Assembly (NCBI RefSeq): GCF_003473485.1
Contig: NC_053046.1
Span: forward strand, 15,076,001 to 15,140,000
Origin: Medicago truncatula
Taxonomy: Eukaryota > Streptophyta > Magnoliopsida > Fabales > Fabaceae
Direction: 5' to 3'
Length of the DNA stretch: 64,000 nt
Shown: one piece after another, positions 60,041 to 64,000 of the stretch
How the letters are laid out: every line of letters begins with the position of its first letter
Numbering within the stretch: position 1 is the first letter of the stretch
Notes under the pieces: generated by a model
Database searches by the model: none
What the model was told of the DNA's origin: nothing
What the model saw: only the letters and a program-made list of their open reading frames with translations
Made by a program: the position numbers and the translations under genes

Positions 60041-61170
60041 ATGTTGATATGGTAACACCCCGAAATTTATCCGACTCCGAGAGTCTTAGAATTATATGAG
60101 GGGACGAGTAAATCCTAATAGGTAACTTGACTCGAATGGCAACAAATGCTTTTGTAGTAAATGAACAAATGCATAAATGAGCAAATGTGATATGTAGCAC
60201 CCCTATTTATTATCCATGTTTCCGTTGTACTATGTGTAGAATAAAACGAGACACAACTCTTGAACTATGGAATGTATCCATGTATGTGTTGTGAATTCTT
60301 TAAAAATCACACCCATAAAATATTTGATGTGTGATGTAAATTAATGAAGCAACCAAACAATGTGGATGACAGTTATAAACACAAGCAAAAGATAGAACAA
60401 CAATGGAGAAAGAGAGAGAGAACACACATATATTGGTTTACCTAGTTCGGTTCAATACTGACCTAGTCTGGGGCAGAGAGCAGCTAACTGTTCCATTATA
60501 ATGATGAGTCGTAAGTTTACAAAAGAATTATCAAATGGTTACAAAAATTAGTCTTCAAACCTAATTTTACCCAAAGTCTCGAATCTCTTCCCATGACCAA
60601 AAGACTTTATCCTAATAGTGTTTCTTCAAGGTGAATCAATCATAACCCTAGTGTTTGTTGCCAAGAGAGTTCTCTACAAGCCACCCTAGTTTTGATGTTG
60701 GCTTCTAAACCCTTGTTTTCTGCCTCTCTACTCTCCTTTCTCTCTCTCAAGGTTTACATCGTTACAAGGTTTATGTTTATAGTAAAAGCATCCTTAAAAA
60801 ATTGGAACAAATCTAAGCCCAAAAATTGGAACAAATCTTAGCAAATCGGGCGCAGTAAATTACCGAAAGGAAAAGCTGAAAAAACACTTAAAAATCAGCC
60901 ATCGATTTGTCCAAATCAGCCCCCGATTTTTGGCACTTCAAAACTCCAATTTTGAGTCATACTACAACCGTATGTATGTATCCATTCCACTGTATGTCGA
61001 TCTTTTCCCCATAATGTGCAAACCTTGCTTTAGTTGCCACTCCTATCTCTATCTTATCCTACTGAAATCTTTCCATAACCTACATTGTTAACTAACTCAA
61101 GTGATGCTTCAGAACCATCTAAGCCATTGTTGCTTTCATCACTTTGCACAACTAATGAGAAAATGTGATT
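60040..61170. other. Decayed LTR-retrotransposon DNA, family unclear
   Basis: Contains GGTAACACCCCGAAATTTAT near 60051, like the TGTAACACCC start of many plant gypsy LTRs. A GGTTTACCTAGTTCGG stretch near 60435 resembles Copia LTR leaders. The word TTTTGTAGTAAATGAACAAA (60150) recurs at about 61972. No complete element can be delimited. Confidence 0.35.
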
Positions 61171-61329
61171 TAGGTCAAGGAAATGCTCCATTAATAAATT
61201 TTGAGATCTCACCTTTGAGTAATCATCATTCTATATATTCTCAAGTTGCGGAGTACGTAATCTTCATGAAATTTTCAAGAATTTTCCGTCACTTCACAAG
61301 CACATGAAATATGTGTATATGAACAATTT

Positions 61330-61535
61330 GGAATTGGCCTATACATTTCCAATTATTCCCAATTATTTGAAATAACAAACTTATCATTTTGGCGAAAGTT
61401 GAACAATTGACACCGAAGACGCAAGACACAAACACAATTGGCGTGAGAGAAATGTTCCTTTAAGGTATTCCAAGCTTTTGAAGATAGATCAATCTGCACA
61501 ATACTATAAGCAATCAGAAGCCCTTCCGAATTCAA
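61330..61535 (-). pseudogene. Copia-type gag fragment (gag_2/UBN2 domain)
   Basis: Minus-strand reading YSIVQIDLSSKAWNTLKEHF then SHANCVCVLRLRCQLFNFRQ is the middle of the gag_2/UBN2 domain of plant Copia retrotransposons. It belongs to a roughly 900-bp tandem duplication with 62175-62480; flanking non-coding words (GGTCAAGGAA-TGCTCCAT, GTAATCATCATTCT) are also shared. Confidence 0.55.
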
Positions 61536-61792
61536 GATCTATGCATGCACGAGGCTATTGCAACTTTCCCAAGCCTCGTATTAAGTAGGATTGAAGTTAT
61601 CAAGAACTAGTAGGCATATACAGTTAACTTTGCATTGTCATGTCCACGACGACTTTCACTCTATCGACAATGATCCGATGGTAGTCCTTTCCTATTTTAG
61701 CGGCTTCACTAACTCATCAGTATTCGGTGAACACCTTAATCCAACCTATAGGTAGCCTTTTCCGTGGTCCAACTCTCAATTAAAACATCAAT

Positions 61793-61913
61793 TGTTAGGA
61801 CTTAAGCCCATGAGGAGAGCTCAATCCAAAAGAATAGTCCATTAATTGGCAGAGCCTCATAGCTTAAGTACCACGTCGGGCACTTTTATCTACTTGATGA
61901 GAGACTTCTAACA
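61793..61913. mobile_element. 121-bp solo-LTR-like repeat, second copy
   Basis: Begins TGTTAGGACTTAAGCCCATG and ends GAGACTTCTAACA, the same length and layout as 8896-9016 with scattered substitutions. No convincing target duplication. Confidence 0.5.
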
Positions 61914-62174
61914 TTTTCTTGATGCACCACTAGTTGGGAGCCTGAGTAATTTATGCAGGAGCGTCTAATATTTTTGTAGTAATTGAACAAATGCATAAAT
62001 GAGCAAATGTGATATGTAGCACCACTTTAATATCAAAGTATTTATTTTACTACGTTTAACTAAGGAGAATAGGCTATTAATTAGGTCAAGGAATGGCTCC
62101 ATGAATTAAAATGAGATCACCATCGGGTAATCATTATTCTTAAACCTGTAAAGAAGTGAAGCATATACTCTTCT

Positions 62175-62480
62175 TCATGTAATATTATGATGAGAATTGC
62201 GCATAGCTTCAAAAGCACTGGGAACATGATATGTACAATTTGGAATTGACCTATGCATTTCTAATTCTTCCCAAATTGTGCTGATATTAGTGAAACAATC
62301 ACTAACACAACTTATCAACAATTCGGATTGAAGATCAGAGACACTTGCACGTTTGGCAAGAGAGAAACTTTCCTTTAAGGTGTTACAAGCATTTGAAGTT
62401 ATATAAATGTGCAAAATAGTTTGGGCAATCAAAGGCGTAACCGAATTCAGGATTGCTGGTGAGAGGATCAAAAGTTGATA
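62175..62480 (-). pseudogene. Copia-type gag fragment (gag_2/UBN2 domain)
   Basis: Minus-strand reading LIAQTILHIYITSNACNTLK, SDLQSELLISC, STIWEELEMHRSIPNC gives the conserved gag_2 pattern (tLkerF, isdLq, ylWeELe). It is joined upstream to an LTR-like block and is incomplete. Confidence 0.6.
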
Positions 62481-62779
62481 GAAAACAAGAGAAAAGAGGA
62501 GAAAATGCAAGAAAGTAGTAGAAGTTGAATCATATTTTTTCGGATTGATTATGCTATAAGTTGTTTACAGGTATATACAACATTTACAATGAGTGATTAT
62601 GATAAGCTACTGTGTAGTTTTTCTCACTGTATCATAACTAACTTTTCTAGTAACTAGGGAGGCAGTTACAACTTACAACTGTTTTGCTAACTAAAAACTG
62701 GCTTAAGCTGTGATTTCTTGTGTTACAAGTAACAAGTCAGCTTCCAATGTGTTTGTGTTATGCTTCAATAACTGCAACA
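62454..62779 (-). mobile_element. Possible Copia LTR piece
   Basis: On the minus strand it runs from TGTTGCAGTTATTG to CCTCTCACCAGCA, TG...CA bounded, T-rich toward the end (TTTCTTGCATTTTCTCC) as in Copia LTRs. It interrupts the gag remnant. No target duplication confirmed. Confidence 0.4.
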
Positions 62780-62789
62780 TTCCTTACCC

Positions 62790-63136
62790 TCATTGGTAGG
62801 GTTTAAGCTATCACAAGAGCTTCCATCATGAAAGTGAAAATTGTGCTTCATGATAACAACATATGCTTCATCGATCATGACTAAGCGATATAGTTTGTTC
62901 CATTGACCGGTGATTTACGAAGATATTTGTTGGCTTTTCCCTGGTGTGTGAATGTTAAAGGGATTATGTGAATGATCAACTGGAGCAGTGATTATAGGAA
63001 TATCGTGATTAAGTGACGAAGCATACCAAAATGAAAATCCCTTGAGGATCAAAGAACAACAAGGGGAAAAGATTCCATCAAGATTCAAACACAAGATCGC
63101 AACCAGAGTGAATGATACCATGTCGAAATTGTACAT
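62790..63136 (-). pseudogene. Copia-type gag N-terminal fragment
   Basis: Minus strand reads DHSHNPFNIHTPGKSQQ, then WNKLYRL in another frame, similar to the NPFxLHxxENP start of plant Copia gag. Broken by stops. Confidence 0.45.
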
Positions 63137-63139
63137 GAG

Positions 63140-64000
63140 GAAGAAATAAAAAGGGGATTCTAAGAGACTTTGAGGGAAACTTGGAGAATAAGTTTGTTCA
63201 ATTCAACTCAATAAGTGATCACAAGTACAATGTAGCTTTTATACAAATAATGGGTCAGTTGGCATTCTAACAAAATTTGCCTAGTCAACAATAACTTGCT
63301 AACAAACTCAAGTAATCACTAACAAACTAAAACTAACAATGGTTAACCCTTCAACGCGAGATTTTAACAAATCAGACTGGAGATCTATTTGGCTAGACCT
63401 TTGGATCATGGTTCAATCGTGGTTGAACCAAATGATAAATAAATAATAAAAAAGTAACAAAATTAATAAACAAAAATCGATTCAACCAGACTATAATGTA
63501 ACCGAAATCAAACCAACCAATGAACTAGTCAATTTAAAAGCCTTATTTTGATCCATTTCAATACATACAATATGCATGGGTGACACTCTTGAGTTCTGAC
63601 AAATAGTAATTGTTTAACTAACAACATAATGCAGCTTCTATGCAGACTCATTAAATTTTGATTCAGTGTCCAATTCAATGATTCTTTAAAGATTTCACTG
63701 TGTGCATTGCTGCAGAGTCATTAAATTTTGATACAGTGTAGGGATCCAAATCAGATTTTGATAGATACCAGTGTCTAAACTCTAAAGCAATGTTTTGCAA
63801 TGCAAGAAGATGAAATGATGATCACATAATACTTCCATTCTCATTAAATTTAGATCAATAACAATGAAAGAGGACATAGTACAATAATATTAAGCCAACA
63901 ATAACAAAGGACAAGCTCATTACTAAATAGATCACATTAAATAGGAAACGGTTCCATTATTCAACCACATTATGTAACAATACATTTATTAAAATACTAG
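63140..64000. other. Intergenic, no gene seen
   Basis: AT-rich sequence to the window end. The word TCATTAAATTTTGAT-CAGTGT occurs twice (about 63649 and 63719), a short local duplication. No coding region recognised. Confidence 0.5.

Overview
This window looks like nuclear DNA from a plant, most likely a papilionoid legume close to Medicago (an inference from gene and repeat families, not a confirmed identification). The base composition is AT-rich, genes have GT-AG introns, and intergenic space is filled with decayed retrotransposons, MITEs, SINEs and microsatellites. Nothing bacterial, organellar or viral was seen.

Layout. (1) 1-9.6 kb: three tandem, same-strand, broken copies of a P-class pentatricopeptide repeat (PPR) gene of the At4g21880/At4g04790 type. 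The middle copy (3.45-6.9 kb) is nearly complete but is 5' truncated and carries a 1-base frameshift. (2) 11.6-13.2 kb: one intact intronless cytochrome P450 of the CYP89A type on the minus strand. (3) 14.9-58.9 kb: five plus-strand multi-exon genes for WAT1-related (nodulin MtN21 / EamA / UMAMIT) membrane transporters, here called A (14866-18052), B (24640-28029), C (36514-40537), D (43585-46841) and E (53381-58881). All five can be spliced into intact proteins of 344-352 residues. C and D are the two products of a roughly 7-kb tandem duplication; each carries upstream a truncated extra start of exon 1. E is more diverged and keeps an intron that A-D lack. (4) 59-64 kb: no gene, only Copia-type gag remnants and LTR-like pieces.

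Between and inside the transporter genes lie an ORF1-only LINE-type retroposon with a 13-bp target duplication (21473-23767); a minus-strand LINE (about 28.1-34.4 kb) broken by a 2.04-kb solo LTR and a 1.2-kb nested retroposon; further LINE fragments at 41.3, 47.0 and 52.2 kb; two opposed LTR-like blocks with internal tandem repeats (19.7-20.8 and 48.2-49.3 kb); tRNA-derived SINEs; Helitron-like termini; and seven Mutator-like MITEs, six with exact 9-bp and one with 8-bp target duplications.

Functionally, the five transporters are probably plasma- or vacuolar-membrane carriers of amino acids or auxin-like solutes, and the P450 is an ER-membrane monooxygenase. Nothing in the sequence shows that they form one pathway. 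I found no clear undescribed system; the most notable features are the exon-1/Helitron arrangement before C and D, the ORF1-only retroposon and the MITE-rich transporter array.
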